Source: Sipunculus nudus
Taxonomy: Eukaryota; Annelida; Sipuncula; Golfingiida; Sipunculidae
NCBI GenBank assembly: GCA_026874595.1
Contig: CM049306.1
Span: 38,934,019-38,998,018 of the forward strand
Length of the DNA: 64,000 nt
Direction of reading: 5' to 3'
A model generated the notes under the pieces. That model was not told where the DNA came from and did no database searches. It worked only from the letters and a program-made list of their open reading frames with translations. Position 1 is the first letter of the stretch, and every line of letters begins with the position of its first letter. The position numbers and the translations under genes were made by a program. This document shows, in pieces, positions 11,641 to 27,000 of this stretch.

Positions 11641-12099
11641 GAAGGTAATAATTGTAATTATTTTTGTGTAACAACATTTTTTCTTCGATATTTAGCGCAT
11701 ATAATACGACTATATAAGCCTGTGATGCCAAATAATACCAGACAGCAAATATTTTGATCCGACCCTTAGAATGGGCGTTCTGTTGTGACTGCCATCATGA
11801 CTCCAGGCCCTATCAGTTTTTTTCCGAAGGCCTGAGTGTCATGTTGTCATGGCTAGAGAGAGAGTTGCATGCTCTGCCTTGGTGAACACATGCGATCTTA
11901 TTAGTGCCTTCTTCTTTTGTAACTGAATGGCAATAATCAGGGGTCTATTGTATATATGTTATTGTTATCTACGTCAAACGCTCATGCATGGCTTAAATAC
12001 ATGTATATTAGTTCTTTTCTTTATTATATTCTACACCTCGGTTATTTGATGAGATACCAATATCCTTTTCTGTCCTTGCTTAATGTCGTCATAACGACA

Positions 12100-12530
12100 C
12101 GCCCTATCACTAAGAATAAACCACCGCAGTGTCTTCTCCTCAACCAAACCTCTGAACTAACCCGGTCAAGTTTAATTCAGAAGTACTCTAAGCCTCCCCC
12201 TACGGGGTGGGGGGGGAGGGGGCTTATAGGGGTTGATGAGTTTAATTCTATATTCATACTTCGCTAAAACATTTAGCTCCCCCAAGTGCTGAACCATCGA
12301 TTTTTTCTTCTTACTTTTTTATTTCTTCCGCCATTTTCTGTTTGCGCTTGATCTTCTTTATGGTTGATTTTCAAAAGCTGAAGTTTTGGCACAATATGAG
12401 TCCTAGGTCACAGATTTGCATCTGACATTTTATAACTGTAGAGCTGATTCCCAAAGCCGTACTCTTTATGGTTGACCACACATTATCGTTCAGATGTGGG
12501 TGGCCCGCGGAAGGGAGCGGGTGAGGCATC
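12100..12530 (+). repeat. Dispersed repeat, copy 1
   Basis: Shares an ordered series of blocks with 19,930-20,260: a G- or C-rich homopolymer followed by GGCTTATA, TTCTATATTCATA, a T-rich stretch, CACAGATTTGCATCTG (ACAGATTTGCATCTG in copy 2), TGATTCCCA/TAATTCCCA plus a GTAC-containing block, and TAATCG near the end. The two copies are diverged. There is no coding capacity; probably a non-autonomous element. Confidence 0.55.
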
Positions 12531-15450
12531 TAATCGTTGCCTTATTTTGACAACACAAACTAAAAAATACGGAGGGACTGACGGATGAACAGGAAACCTA
12601 ATGGACAGATGAATAATTTATGATTTGACACAAATACAAATGAATGACAAATTGATTTGGTGTTTGTAAAGGGACATTATTTTAAGTTCTGGAAGGAAGC
12701 TACGTAACACCTCCACAAACTAATATTTTACTGGTTAAAGTAGTTTTGCTAAGACAAACACTACAATGAACGTGTGGAAGAAGGATGGGGCTCTAAACAG
12801 GATGTGGCTTGACATCAAGTTATTATAACAGTTTTCTTCAAAGTCCTGCTAGTTTATCATTAAATGGCTGTAATTAGTAATTTCTGATATACGAATAACA
12901 GAATTATAAAATTTTGCAAATGTTACCTAATGAAGCACCGAATATATAGACACTATTGTTCAGTACAGCCGAAGATGACACTTTTATTACGTCACCTGTG
13001 ACCTCCTTTTGTACCAGTGACCTTTGACCTGTTCATATGTACAATTCCCACGAAGGACTGTTTAGATAAAAAAATCACGAAACATAAAATGTGATTATAT
13101 AAACTCTGCAGTAGACACCTCCGATTTCCTGCATGACCGAGCGTTTTCAGTTCTGCCTTTGCTCCGAGTATGAACTATTCCTCTTTTACGTCAAAAGATA
13201 GACCTTGGTCGTAATAGGAGCGAAGGTTGCTTACGGCGAATGGGCTCCGGGGACCGGATAATGTTTATATTTCAGGGATAAGTACTTTACTTATATGAAA
13301 TATAATGTGTGTTCGTTGAACCGGTTCATTAACTATGTGAGACCGCAGAATGAAGTGGATGTTTCATTAACTGCTACTGCACGAGCGTAAAACAAATGTA
13401 TTCGGGCTAATTACTAATTAGTTTTTTTAGTGAATTCGGTCACTGAAATGTGCGGTGGGTTAACCACAATCCGTACATAGGATCCCTGGATACGTTCATC
13501 CTGGTATATTAAAGCATTTCTTACATATGGTAAAGAAATTAAACACGTCAACTTACTATAAATCATAAAACAGATAACAACTTTCCGATAGTTGACTTCA
13601 ACAGCATGCCATAAGTCATGCTATAAAAGATGACACAATTCCCATAGTTTTGTCAACTTATGTCGTCCTCCAACAACTGTTTATATAATGTTCGAGCATC
13701 CACTATCTTGAACTAGTTGACAGATTTCGTAACTGGATTAACTTAAGCATACTAAAGTTTCTGTTCCTATATGGTTTTCTAGGTGTGGTTTTATGCTCCA
13801 AAGCATGGACCCCATAATGCTTCCCAAAAGGGAAACAAAAAAAAAACAAAATTAAAATTTGTCAAGGGATTATACATACAGCGTTATTCTCTGCTCTGAT
13901 TTTTTCCTCAAAACAGTCTTTTCATACACAGCAGATAAAGAAATATCAAACACAAGTGTTATAGAAGACACAGTTCAACCAAGAAAATTGAATTTTAAAA
14001 TCGAATATATTTCAACAAAAACATCAAATCTGTATCCCAGATATCTTTAATAGTTCCTTAAAACAATCATTAAAAGAACAAATATATTTCAATAACCGCC
14101 TTAATAAGAAAACTACATGTTTTCATGCTGCATGTTCATCTCACGGTTAATTGAGGTCATGCTTGGGTCAAATTAGCTCTTACGCTCGATAGAAGGATTC
14201 TACTTGTAGCGTTGGATGACCTAGTGAGCGCTAAATTTCATCTCCTCTCTATATAATACGATTATGATTAAGTTTCAGCATCAACGGTTAAACATATAGT
14301 GCCTTTAAAACCACACATTGTTGTCCCAGATATAGTACATTTATTGCTCTATTGATGAAATCATTTACCGTAAATATACATTTGGACATTTATTACGGTT
14401 GCATGCAAAAATAATACCTCCGTTGTCACGAATATATACATACAACTTTATTCTGTGTAGTGAGTTTTTATTGTTTAAGTCTTTTCACACACCGCAGAGA
14501 AAGTAATATCTAACCAAAATCTTATTCAGTATTTATGTTTAAGTCCAAATCTGCACTCAAGTTGATAGATATGAAACTTATATGAGAACCTATATTTCAT
14601 TTTCCGTAGCAAGCTATATTTTAAACCCTAAAGTAAGAATTACCAACGGCATTCAGAATGTATATTTCTTCATGTTTTGCGTGTAAGTTAACTTCTGATT
14701 ATTATTGCTGCCTGGGTTTACCATATGGAGGAGTGAATATTTTTATTGAGTTGGGCTAGGGGGACAAGAAAAGAGGAATAAGTGGAAATCCAGGAGTGAG
14801 GCAAGGACATTTCCAAGAACTCCGAAGAGATTAAATCCGGCTAAGCATTCTTTGCAAATTGTAAAGTCACCTTCAGGACGTTCAACAATCAACTAAACCA
14901 CCTAAACTGACTAAAATATCGTCAATATTGTTGATTTCCGTCGTTTGAACAATCATTATGTACCTATATTGATGACTTGTTTTGTGTTTATAAGCTCAGT
15001 CTCTGATTATATATTGGTTTGAAATCTTTATAAAACGAGCACTGTTTTATTAAAGCAAAGTAGCGAGAATTCAGTTAACTTTATGTACCGTGCAACAGAT
15101 AATAATTTTAACAGGATTATCGGAAACACATTCACGTTTAAGATGGTGAGAACCCAAGAGATCTTCAATGGAAAATGGAATTTTTGAGAGACTTGTATAG
15201 AAATCCATCATGCTTGCGAAACCAAAGTTTAAACAGAATAACATTTCAGGTTTAAATGATTTACTTTCTTCCTTTCTCACCTTGTTTAAAGCCGTTTCCC
15301 AGAAAGATGAATTACAAAACATGTGGCTAGGTCCTATATTCATAATGTGTACTTAATTTGAAAGGTCTAAAGTTTGGCGTACTACAAAATTTCACGAAAT
15401 ATCTGTCATACTTGTTTTTTTTGGGTTTTTTTTAGTTTTTTTTCATATGA
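12531..15450. other. No recognisable gene
   Basis: AT-rich intergenic sequence. The longest open frame is 90 codons (15,071-15,343, - strand) and has no recognisable domain or splice partner. No RNA gene seen. Confidence 0.45.
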
Positions 15451-15454
15451 ATTG

Positions 15455-15535
15455 TTTTAACCCTGGGTGAGGGCCGACAGATCTCCTGGCTTTGAGTCCT
15501 GTGCCCTACCTCTGGACCAGGGATGCTGGTCTTTA
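15455..15535 (-). repeat. tRNA-like SINE head, degraded
   Basis: Read on the - strand, this resembles the 5' half of a tRNA-derived SINE: CCTGGTCCAGAGGTAGGGCA corresponds to box A and the D arm, followed by an anticodon-arm-like segment (CAGGACTCAAAGCCAGG). The box B region is degenerate and no acceptor stem closes, so it is not a functional tRNA gene. Confidence 0.35.
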
Positions 15536-16615
15536 TCATACTCCTTTATTAATGTTCATAAACTTATTCGAAATATTCTAATATGGTCATTTCTACACAG
15601 GTTCATATGTTTTCTTGATTCATTAGAATTCTTGCCACAACTGCCTCATTCAGTAAATCCTTAAACAGGGTAAACATTATACACACGGGATAGCCAGGTT
15701 GCTCGAGCGTCAATTTAGCTTAAAATAACCTGTTACACAGTAGGTATACGACCTGATGGCGGTGGAATACATAGTACCTGCAAACATTCGGGACACTCAA
15801 AAAGAGTGTATAAAAGTGGTGTCAAGATTTTAACATAAACTACGTGTACGGCTTGAAGGGGAACTTGTTTACTCTATGACCCCCTGGAGAGTTTGGAAAA
15901 CAAACTCTTTACGAGTATACGTAAAAAGGCACGTCAGGACAACACAGTTGATATATCCATTAAATTTCTCTGCTTAGAGTACTTAAAGAATCGATATTAA
16001 GATTTATGGGTTTAATGCACAATTAAATTAGCTTCATTTCTATGTATCCATTATATAATTCCTTGACCTACAGTTAAAATTATCTTCGAACAAATATTGA
16101 TTTAGAATATAAATAAAAATAAAATATTTCGTTAAAATCGTATTTTTCCTGTTTTAAAGTATAGTAGGTAGGTTTTGTAAAAGGCTAATTTACCTAATCC
16201 TTAGTACGAAAGGTTGAATATGTAAGTTAAGTATGTAAACTTATGCTTCACTACTTTTGCAAATGTGTCTCTGGTCGTGACGTCCAGTGAGCTTACTTCA
16301 GTCATATTGAATATTGTCTACCAGTCAAGGAATGTAACATTTGTATACCTTTCTTAATTTTATCTCTTTAATTACGAACATAGATTAAATAATGTCTAAG
16401 ACATTTTTGATATCATCAAGAAGAATATCTTCAATAATGTTTAAAAAACACATGCTAAGTAGTTGGTCTGTTTATGTATTTAGACTTCAATTTGGTAGTT
16501 AACGAGATAGCGAAGGCTTTTACAAAATAAAAACAGAAGCATAAGTATATTTTGAGCGTGCGCAGACTTAATGCATGCTTGATCTCAACACACTTAATTA
16601 AGGTGACACTGCGGG

Positions 16616-16623
16616 TATATATA
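16616..16623 (+). promoter_or_regulatory. TATA box of secreted-protein gene
   Basis: TATATATA flanked by GC-rich sequence lies 43-50 nt upstream of the start codon at 16,666. This places transcription start about 16,645-16,650 and leaves a very short 5' UTR. A CRE-like GACGTCA lies at 16,657-16,663, immediately before the ATG context CACCATG. Confidence 0.65.
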
Positions 16624-16665
16624 GAGGCGTACCGGCCGGTCGGCGCCATCCATCCCGACGTCACC

Positions 16666-19600
16666 ATGAAACGTATCGCTCTGCTCCTGCTCGGCCTCCT
16701 GGCCATTCAGCACACACTTGCTGCCCCAGCTGAGAAGAAACTGGCGGACAAACTGCAAGAAATACTAGTAAGTCACAGAGCTACCTTAAGTCTTGAAGTC
16801 TTATATCTATACCACGATCTGCGCTGTCGGGAATTGATGGTACGTTATTTATCAAGAAAGAAAATGGAGAGCAAATATACTTATCCGAGGATAAGATTTC
16901 GCTAAGATCTTGACATGTGCACAGAAAATATACAGTTGTTCTAGCGGTCTCCTTAAAGCAAGAACGAGTTTGAGGAATGAATTAGGAAATTACCATTTCT
17001 ACCATTTGATTAGATCTTTAAACGTATGAAGCCAGGCCAATGGGGCTAGATAAAGGGTTTCCTGTGACAACAATAAAGAGTGCTTTAAAATCTGTGAATC
17101 AAGAAGATTAGGCCTACATGATCAGTCCTATATAATCTGGGGATAAGAAATGTTAGATTTAATAAATAAAGGAATTACCATATATTACATATGAATATTT
17201 GATTATTACTCATTTGAGAATACTAATGGGCCTATCTTACTTTGCGCGCCCGAGAGAGAGATATGTATATCATACATTCTTTACCCTGATTCTACAAATA
17301 AAACAAATGTATATCACGTTCAACTCTATCAAACTACAAAAAAGACAGTACTCGCCATGAAGAATAGATATCAAATATTTTATACATATCCTTGGGCTAA
17401 ACATACAGAAGAGGTACGGTCATTTAACAGTGGTTTCTCCAGTAGAAACCCTCAATACCTGCTAGTATATAGTCTCAAATGTCCCTGTACACTTGTACAA
17501 ACAATGGATAGATTGATCATTTGTTTACTTGGATTTCTCAGCTCCAATCGGTTGTAATAGTACATTCATAATCAAAGTTTCGCGTTGGTGTATATATACA
17601 GCATTATATAGGCAGTGCTTTTGCGAAATTAGAATAGGAGGCTTTTTTCCAATATACCAGCGAAACGGGGATTGACGGGTAAAGCTCCTTGTCTGTTTGT
17701 CAGGGTTACGATCAGAACTAACCAAAGATTGAAATAAAGGGAGTGTTTCTATATGTACACGAGTATTCCTTCAATGGCGTTCATTATTTATTTAAGAAAA
17801 AAAAAGCCCCCGAAAACCAGAAAACTTCAGCACTCAAGTGCATTTAATTAAATATTCCAGGAAACCTTTTCGTACTGTTAATCCTTTACACATATATTTA
17901 TCAGATATTTCTTTTTCATATACACCATACTGTCGATTATTTAAATCGCAGTTAATAAAGCATTAGTTATAAAGTAATTATATTTAATAAAATATTTCAA
18001 CTGTGACTATATACCTATTAATATACGAGAAGAAACAACGAAAGTATCCATGCAAATACACGTGTACGTGTACGTATATGAAATCGCATACTCCTGTAAG
18101 TGGAGAACATGCCCTGAACCAGGCCCCGTCTTCTAAGTTATTTTTATATACATTTTTTCATGAATAAAACAAAGCTAATAGAGGGCAGAAGACTATAGTG
18201 CGCGTCTTCACCAATCCTGTTTTAACCTGTACAACACAGAGCACAGTGTCTGTGTCAACGTGCGTTTCCCTATAGGAGATTTTTCTTATACTATGGTTTA
18301 CTTTTTTCGCGGGGGTTTTAAATTCGCGGTATTGGCTAAATGGATATTATCGTGAAAATAAACCCATCCCGAATAAAAGATACCTCATCTTCATTGATGA
18401 ACAGCCACTCATACTGTAGCCACATTGGCATCTTATGTCGTTACGGTACAGTTGCCTGAGGCATCGAAAATCCAAAGGCAAAAAGAAAAAATTATATTAT
18501 CAAAAACAACATATCTGTTCTGTTATTAGTATTTATTAAAAAATTCTTATTTCTTTTATTTTAACTGGCGAAAATTAACAAGGACTTGCACTCGTTCAAT
18601 ATTTTCATTCAGCCCCGTCAATTTAATAAGATCTTTAGGCGCACATTAGAAAATTATATATATTAGTTAGGTGACTGCACATGATCAGACCGCGAAAATG
18701 ATACATTCGCGAAACACGAGAAAAAGTAATAATCGCGAAAAATTAAGCTCGCGAATATGAAACCAACAAGAGTAATGTACTAGCTACTATGCCTGCCTAA
18801 TATTTGTGACGCGAGATCCGGAATATGTACGATATATATGATTTATTTCTATGGTGCGGATAATTGTATACATGCTAATTCAATTCATGCAGTGTAATAA
18901 CATACAATATTATATACATTTATATTCTATTTCTGTTTATTTTATAAATACATTATCTCTTATCACTCAATCACAGCGGAATTCTTGTATAATAAACATC
19001 CGTTTGTATATACGATTGTATCTAAGTAATTTCAGAGATTTATTCCAGAGTTATCTACACTATTCTGTTGAGTAATACTCATATATTTATTATTTTTTAT
19101 CAACTTCACATATATTTATATATAGAATTCACATATGCGTATAGTCAAATAAACACATTTTCATTAGAGTCAGTGTCAAACTAGAAATATGCATTCTCAA
19201 GAATGCAGGCATCCGCCATATGGTCCTAAATATGTTAAACTCCCCAAAAATTTGATTGCGTTCTCTTTTTCTGCCCATACTCCCAGATTCACTCGTGTAG
19301 AAGGTTACCCATTCCATCTCAGGTTGATTCGTACATATATTTATACTACATAACTGATTGTACCTGGAAGTCCTTCCTTGACCCGGATCATGAGGCCGAT
19401 CCACACCAATACCTTATCGGTTCCCGAAATGTCCTGAAACTTTTATGTGATTCCGTTCATGATTGCGTTTTGTTGTGAACAAACACACACGTGAACAGGA
19501 ATGAACGCGTATCTCTTGGCGGAGGCAAATAAAGCATATCAGGATCATATATGGAAAGATAGGTGACCTAGTTGTGAAGACACGCTTTTCGGGATCAATG

Positions 19601-20969
19601 GGTACAAGTGTGAAAATACGTTTGTTTGCACAGCGTTATTAAATGTACTATATCAAATACACGTGCACAGTACGGTTCTGAAGTAAGAGGTTGGCACCCC
19701 GTTGATCATAGAGGGGTACCTACTACAGGTCACAGGTTAATTACACACTTGTCTTCCGCACACACGCTATAATTTAGATATCATTCAGAATTTCCACTCT
19801 TTGACATTTCAATGCATCACGTCGCTCACTGCTCAATGGGGCGCTTTTGTCGGAAGTCGACACTTCATTGTTCTCTGGATTTCCATAAACATACTGTTGT
19901 GGACGCACGTGTATTCTTAATTTCACATTATTTACCCCCCCCCCCCCCGGGGAGGCTTATAAGTCTTTATCCGTTTATTTCTATATTCATATTCAAGGGT
20001 AGACCTACTAGGGTCCCCCCTAGGGTAAACCCTCGATTCTATTTTATTTTTCTTTCTTTTAAGTTTTTTTTATACGCGCTAGACCTCCAATCAATTATAG
20101 CTGATTTATCTCAGTATTAGTCTTAGATTACAGATTTGCATCTGTTATTTATTTCTGACCCTGATCTAATTCCCACGGTCGTACGCCCCGTAAAGGACCC
20201 CGATAATCGCTTTATTTGCGGTCCCGGAGGGGGGGTGTCAAGCGATCACATTCATCGATTTTATTTGTTTACATTTAGAATGTGGTTGGAGGTTTATAGA
20301 TCAAATTGAACTAAACCATACCAACAAAATGCGTGAGAAAAATATTCCTTTGAAATATATGTGTGTGTGTGTGTGTGTTTTTTTTTGTTTTTTTTGTTTT
20401 GTTTTTTTTATTCGTTTTGCGATCAAAAGTAGAAAAATACACGCTTAAAAATCGTAAGCGTTTAGCGATTTTTCTTTTCTAAGATCCTGTCTATCCGCCT
20501 CTGCATGACATGTTGGGTCTTCAATTATAGGTTGCGGACCGGTTATTCATGGGCCAAGCAAACGTAACCCATTTGATAAAAAATACATTGTTTCAATCGT
20601 ACATTAAAATAATGTTTAATAACATACAGGAAATGTAAATGTACAGTGATTAACAACTTGTCACAGGGCACTGAAACATACAGACCCATGTAAAGCTGTG
20701 TTACAATGCATGACACAGCAAAATAATACCAGTCTGTCTAAGTATAATGCACGTATTTAGTATTTTATTTGGACATTTTTTCACTAAGAGCGCGACTCTA
20801 TAAAATCCAGAGGTAAACATCAGACCCACTGATCTGTTACAAACACGGTCATTCACCGAGTCTCTTTCGTGATCTATACACCAACAGTACAAGGAACATT
20901 GCCGCTGTCATCTGAAATTAAGCTTAAAACCCATGTTTACGTGTACATACACATAAACACATTCGCGCG

Positions 20970-21016
<47 letters not shown>

Positions 21017-24000
21017 TCTGCTCTCGTTTATTTGCCAGCCGTTCCGCCAAACTGGCATTTCTCTTACAATTCACAAATTCCCGATTTTCCTTCTTCATAA
21101 TTATCTATTTATCTCTTATATCCGTCAAACTCGCTATCCGCCCTCAAAATTATGCCAGATATTCTGCCTTTCGCTAGTTTATCGGTGTGAGCTAGTCTGG
21201 CGGCAGGCCATGCATTAATTAGTTTCACACCTACCTGGCCGGTCGGCTGGTTTGTCATTCTAATGAGTTGATGGCACACAAGTAAACCCCCATGAGCCCG
21301 AGAATCAGCCGGATAAGTCCGACCATAAAACATCGCATGAGGTATTCAAGGCTCTTCGAACAGTCTTTATTTTCTTTTAAAGCTCCGTGCATATAGTCGT
21401 GAGTCGGAAATTGGTTAGAAAAGATAATGTCACTCAGGTCAGAGGAGAACAAGCCGGCTTCGTTCATTCATTTTTTTAACTTTGCGTAGTGCGTTTTCTT
21501 GATTGACCTGTGCAAATACTATGAAAATAATCTTAGATGTAACGCGACTTATATGGAATCATTGATATACTGAATGGACTCTAGTGTATAACTGTCATTC
21601 TATATAGCCAACTAACATTTTCACATGACGCCGACACCCTCTATGATCCGCCGCCGCCGCCGCCCTCGCATATCGCCAACTTTTTTATTGATCCCGAAAT
21701 CGGCGTATAAACGGTAGTAGACTTATATATCCGGGCCTTGTTTGCTGAGGAAATATGAGGGGGACAAAATATCTGTATCAGAAAATCAAAATTTCCTTTG
21801 GTCTTTCGACATGCAGCATTTATCTTTGCGATAAGCGACTGGGCCGATAATCAATAATCTCCTGATTTCCAGCTGTGATGAATACTAAAATTTGTTCTCC
21901 AACAATTATTTAAAATTAAATAAATTTTTAAGTAAGTATCTGCATCTTATCTTGGTTACGTTTCAGAAAGTCCAATAACAAAACTAATGTCACTAGATGA
22001 GCGCAACAGCGTCTGCCGCCCTCAGAAAAAGGACATACAGAACATAGGAATGTACACATGAGAGTAAATATACAGTTCGTGGTATTTTTCTGTACACCAA
22101 GACAAGACCACCACAGGACTATATTTTGTTAACTCTAATAATGTAGACGTACATTTATGTTACAAGTTCTCTTCAATATATGTACCACTGATTCTGTGAT
22201 CGAGGGCTAACCCTCAATACAAGGCTCCTCACATGTAGACATTCTTTAGGTGTATGCATAGTGAGCTCTTTGAATGCGAATATGAGCCTCTAATTCATCC
22301 ACAAGACTTTCTTCAGGACTTTTTAAGTACAGTAAAACCCCGCTAACGCGACCACCTGCGGGACCAGGCAAAATGGTCGTGTTAGCGGGGCGGTCGTGTT
22401 AGTGGGATGCTTGTACATTAGTCTGCCAAAATTACGCAGGCGACAATATGGGAATTTCAGGTGAATGTTAAGTGGTGTCCCTGTTTAATTTAAGATTTAA
22501 AATATAAAGAAAAATAAATAACAAACATGAATATAAAAAAAAAAACAAAAGTTCTATTCACATAGAAATAAAACACACAAATGAAACGAATAGTTGGCGT
22601 TGAAGACATTCTTACAGCATTGGTCTTAACACGAAGATGATCTGGTCTACCAATATCTATTAATGTGTATAGTTTGGGCGGCATTTTAAACAAACCTGAA
22701 CAGATGATTGTCCAGCTAATTAATCACGAGCAAATATCTAAGTTCAAGCTGGGCTGGTGAGCGTGTCTCCTGCTCAACGGGCCGCGGTCGTCACGGGCCA
22801 ATGGTCGTGATACGGCTAATTAATTACATGCTATTATCTAAGTCCAAGCTGGGCGGTGAGCCTGTCATCTACTCAACGGGCCGCGGTCGTCACCAGCCAG
22901 TGGTCGTGATACGGGGGCTTATCTGAAGGTCAGGACCAAAAAAGGTGGTCGTTGATCGTGATGGCGGGGTGGTCGTGTTACCGAATTTTTTATATGATAA
23001 TTTATATCAGACAATTCTGGGACCAAGAAAAGTGGTCGTGTTAGCGGGGTGGTCGTGCTACACGAAATTACTCCTAGGACTGACTCCAGACAAGAGAGTG
23101 TAAGGTGGCAAGGGGACGTGTATCGGCAAAGTTTAATGTGGAATAACGCTTTTCTTTGGACATCGCCCAATCCCCAGGTTATAGTAGGATATTTCTTGAA
23201 GTATGTCCATCGGTATAAGAACACAAAATAATAGGGAGGTAGCTTTCATATAGCGGGTGTGCCCCAGCCTAGCCCGGGATATGGGTGTTTACGCCATTAG
23301 AGTATTTAAGATGTTTGTTTAAACCAGGATTGACTGTCTCAGTATAAAACTGAGACACAATGCCTACAGAGGATGAATAACAGGCACACCCCGAACAGGA
23401 GCCTATATATGCAACCTTCACTGAAATATTAGTCATTATAATGTAACAATATTACATTCTATTATATTACAGAACAGAACAGAACAGAACTTTATTAAGG
23501 AAAAATGGCCTATTATATTACTGTAATATTAACATATTCTTGTCATCATCCATTAAATATGTAATCCATGCAAAATATTCACATATAGATAATCAATTTA
23601 AAATTTAAAATCAATAAGAATTAAAAGGCCTCTCTGATGACCCTGATCCCTTATATGTTTTTTTTTCCGGACAAAGTCATACATTTTGGATAATTATAAC
23701 CCAAGCATTTAAGACTCTTATGGTACATTGAGCGGTTTCAAACCTTGTCTTATAAACCCAAGTCATGTCTTCAAGACTGTTAAAAACTAGGTGTGAGTAG
23801 TCCAACGACCGCCTAGGTACACCCTCCTCCATGACCCCCTAATCAAGCTTTTATGTGTTGTACTACAGTGTCACGCTTCAGTAACACGGATTCAACAGCT
23901 CAGTTGCTTCCGAATAGCTGTCCCTAATGCCTATGATTGCAGCGATTTCTCCGTCGCCCTGTGTCACAATGGTTGATAATCATTTGAATTAAAATATATT

Positions 24001-27000
24001 ATTTCGATCCAGATTACCTCAAAAATACACGGGACTATTCTTGGGTGTTATCTTAACCCTACAAAAAATTTCATCAAAATGCGTTCACAACTTTTTTTGC
24101 GTTAAGTTGTTAACCGACAAACGAATCATCGGGGAACGCAGAGGTATAATCCTCGCAGAGGGATAATTATTGATCGGGTATAGTCCATGTTATCAGGACT
24201 ATAAGAGAACAGTAATCTCTTCTACATGTAATTTCAAATACCAAGGAAATCATATTTTCTCTGTTAAAACCACGTGTCCGGACTGAACTTAGTTTTTAAA
24301 ACTATATCCAAGATTTTGGAACCAGGGGGTGCGAGGTCGACGCGGCATGCTCAACCACCTTTTGGTCTGACGGGGGTAAGGGGTGGGGAGTTAACTGAAG
24401 TTAACTGAAAATGCCATTGGTAATTTAGTCCTGTTGCTCATGTGTGGATCTATACATTGCAGCAATGTTGCAAAGAGCAAATCCCTTAACCCTGGCGCAC
24501 CCAGCCTTAAATGTACTATACTGATCATTATCAATACATTCTCAGCCAATCGTCTATTGCCCAAAGCAAATACTGCTTGTAAAGGGGCTTTTGGCCGAGT
24601 CAAGTTGAAAAGATAGTGCGGACAAATAAAAATGAATGTTATAGATGGCTCAAATAATATATATATATATATATATTCTTTCTAAGCTATGTCTTCTAGA
24701 CAATAGCTATCATTATTAAGTGTTAATTCCTTAACTAATTTCTCCAGAAAAAAGCTATCCTTATTTAGTGTTGATTCCTTAAATATGCCTTCAAGGCAAT
24801 AACTATATCAGTATTTAGTATTGATTCCTTAACTATGTCTTCAAGACAACACCTGAACTATATATGTCTTCAGGATAATAACTATCAGAATGTTGTGTTG
24901 ATTTCTAAGCAATATATGTCTGCAAGAAAATGACTATAAGAATTTTGTGATGATTTCTATGTTATATATGTCTTGAAGAAAATAACTATCGGAATGTTGT
25001 GTTGATTTTTAAGCTATATATGTCTTCAAGAAAATAATTATCGGAATGATGTGATGATTTCTATGCTATATATGTATTCAAGAGAATAACTATTAAAATG
25101 TTGTGTTGATTTCTAAGCAACATATGTCTGCAGGAATGAATATCAGAATTTAGTGTGGATTGATAAAATGTCTTCAAGGAAAAAGATATCACAATTAAGT
25201 GTTGATTTCTAAGCTATGTCTTCAAGAGCTATCAACATTGATTGTTCGGTTCATAGCCGAACAAGACTCAGAATTTAATGATCGTCAGAATTAACGCTGA
25301 CGGAGTTTAGTTATTGTTAACATGTCTCCGGGTCGTGTTACAGAACGATCTGGAGAAACGGCAGGAGGAGCCACCTGCGAATCCTAGCTACAAGACAGCG
25401 GAAACTGAGGAAACTGAGGAAACGGACCAAGCAGAAGGTGGGCATTATAGATTAATTATTTAAATAATAATTAATATATATAATGAATCAGTGTGATGAG
25501 ATACTACTGAAAGTGACCAACGGTGACAGGAAATGTTACCGCGATTTGTAGCCAGCGCCACCTTGTGCTTTTGTTTGAAACGACTCTGAGCTGTAAAAAC
25601 GCTTCGGGGAACATTCTATAAATATAGAAGATATAAACTATGGCTACTTATTTATTTAAAGTGCCGGTGTGATATATCGAAATTACTTGGTTAATTCCCT
25701 TCACTTAGCCAACAGCTATCAAGCCTGAGCCTCTTTAACTTAAAATGTTGTTACCACACCCACTAATCCGGCAAGCACTTCTCGTTTATGCATGGAAAAG
25801 GGACAATAAAATGACGCATGGGGGTGCTCTTTTTTATTAGTTATCATCTTCATACTACCAAGTCTGTGTCATGACCACGCGTTCACAGACCTTGATTCCG
25901 CTACCCTCAATGGCATGCATCTATTTCAAGAATAAGAAAAAATGCAATTGAAGAGAATCAAATGGCTCGTGTTTCCCCTTTCTACGCGGATGTCTTTTGC
26001 GATATTTTGATCAAACGTGTATCTTTGCCGTGAAGGTCTTACCAATCAAATCAGCCCGGCCCGTTTCCATTGCATTTGTTCTTGTTAAGAGAAATGTTAA
26101 AAGTGTATATTTCTCATCCTATTGGTTGGGTTTGATAGACAATTAGGAGTTCGACCCGATCATTTGCAGTCACGATCTGTCACCCCCATTGCCCCGGGGC
26201 TTCTAATAATACTATTTAAATGTAGTAAAGAGGGTTATGTGGCCCTCTCCAATATGTTGGACAATTAAGAATTTGTTCATGTGAAATTTAAACAGAAGTT
26301 GTTCCTTGATTTGTGACAAATTTTTTATTTTAAATTTTGACAGTTGAGACAAATAGTTCTGGCCGTTCCACATGTGCTGCATAATTGTTTTTAATAGAAA
26401 CGACCTCTGGCGGAAGTGTGTCATTGTACATGTACAGATATTAATTCGCCATGCCATCTCCCCGCCCTAACTTCACTCTACATGAAAATGACAAGTGTTT
26501 TTGTAACTGTACACGGCCAGGCACAGTTAATATTGAGGATACTAAATTGGTGATACAATTACAACTGTTCGCAAAAATGACCCTTAAGTATCAAGGAAAA
26601 ATGCAGGAAGAAGTAAATAACTTCTAAAAGGATCAGCGTAATTATTGAATTGAACTAATTGACATTCGTATGTAATAGAAAACATTATAAAATCTTAGAA
26701 AATATTAGTAATAAATATAAACTAAGTGATGATTGGAGATTGGAATAATAAGTGACATGATTGTAACCGCAAACAGTTGAACTGGAGCAGTCACTGGAGA
26801 CTCTGGTGGAGGAAGGCGAGGAGGAAGGTTAGAAAAAAAATGTCGTCGTCACTGTGCTTGCATCGTTTTTATACACGTATATGGGTGGAAATGCTTGGCT
26901 GTCTGTGCTTGTACATTTACATGTTCCCTAGAGGGGCGCCATCTATAGGTTTTGCCTGCGATAACACCCCCGGAACATATTCACGCATCGCACGAATGTT

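Larger units (their letters stand above)
16768..25343 (+). other. Intron 1 of the secreted-protein gene
   Basis: An 8.6 kb intron with GTAAGT donor and TTACAG acceptor. It holds several repeats listed separately (18,300-18,780; 19,175-19,530; 19,930-20,260; 22,330-23,075; 24,677-25,240). No other gene is supported on either strand. Confidence 0.7.

Noticed and set aside
15071-15343. 90-codon - strand frame
   Set aside because: No domain, no splice partner and no second frame support; probably chance.
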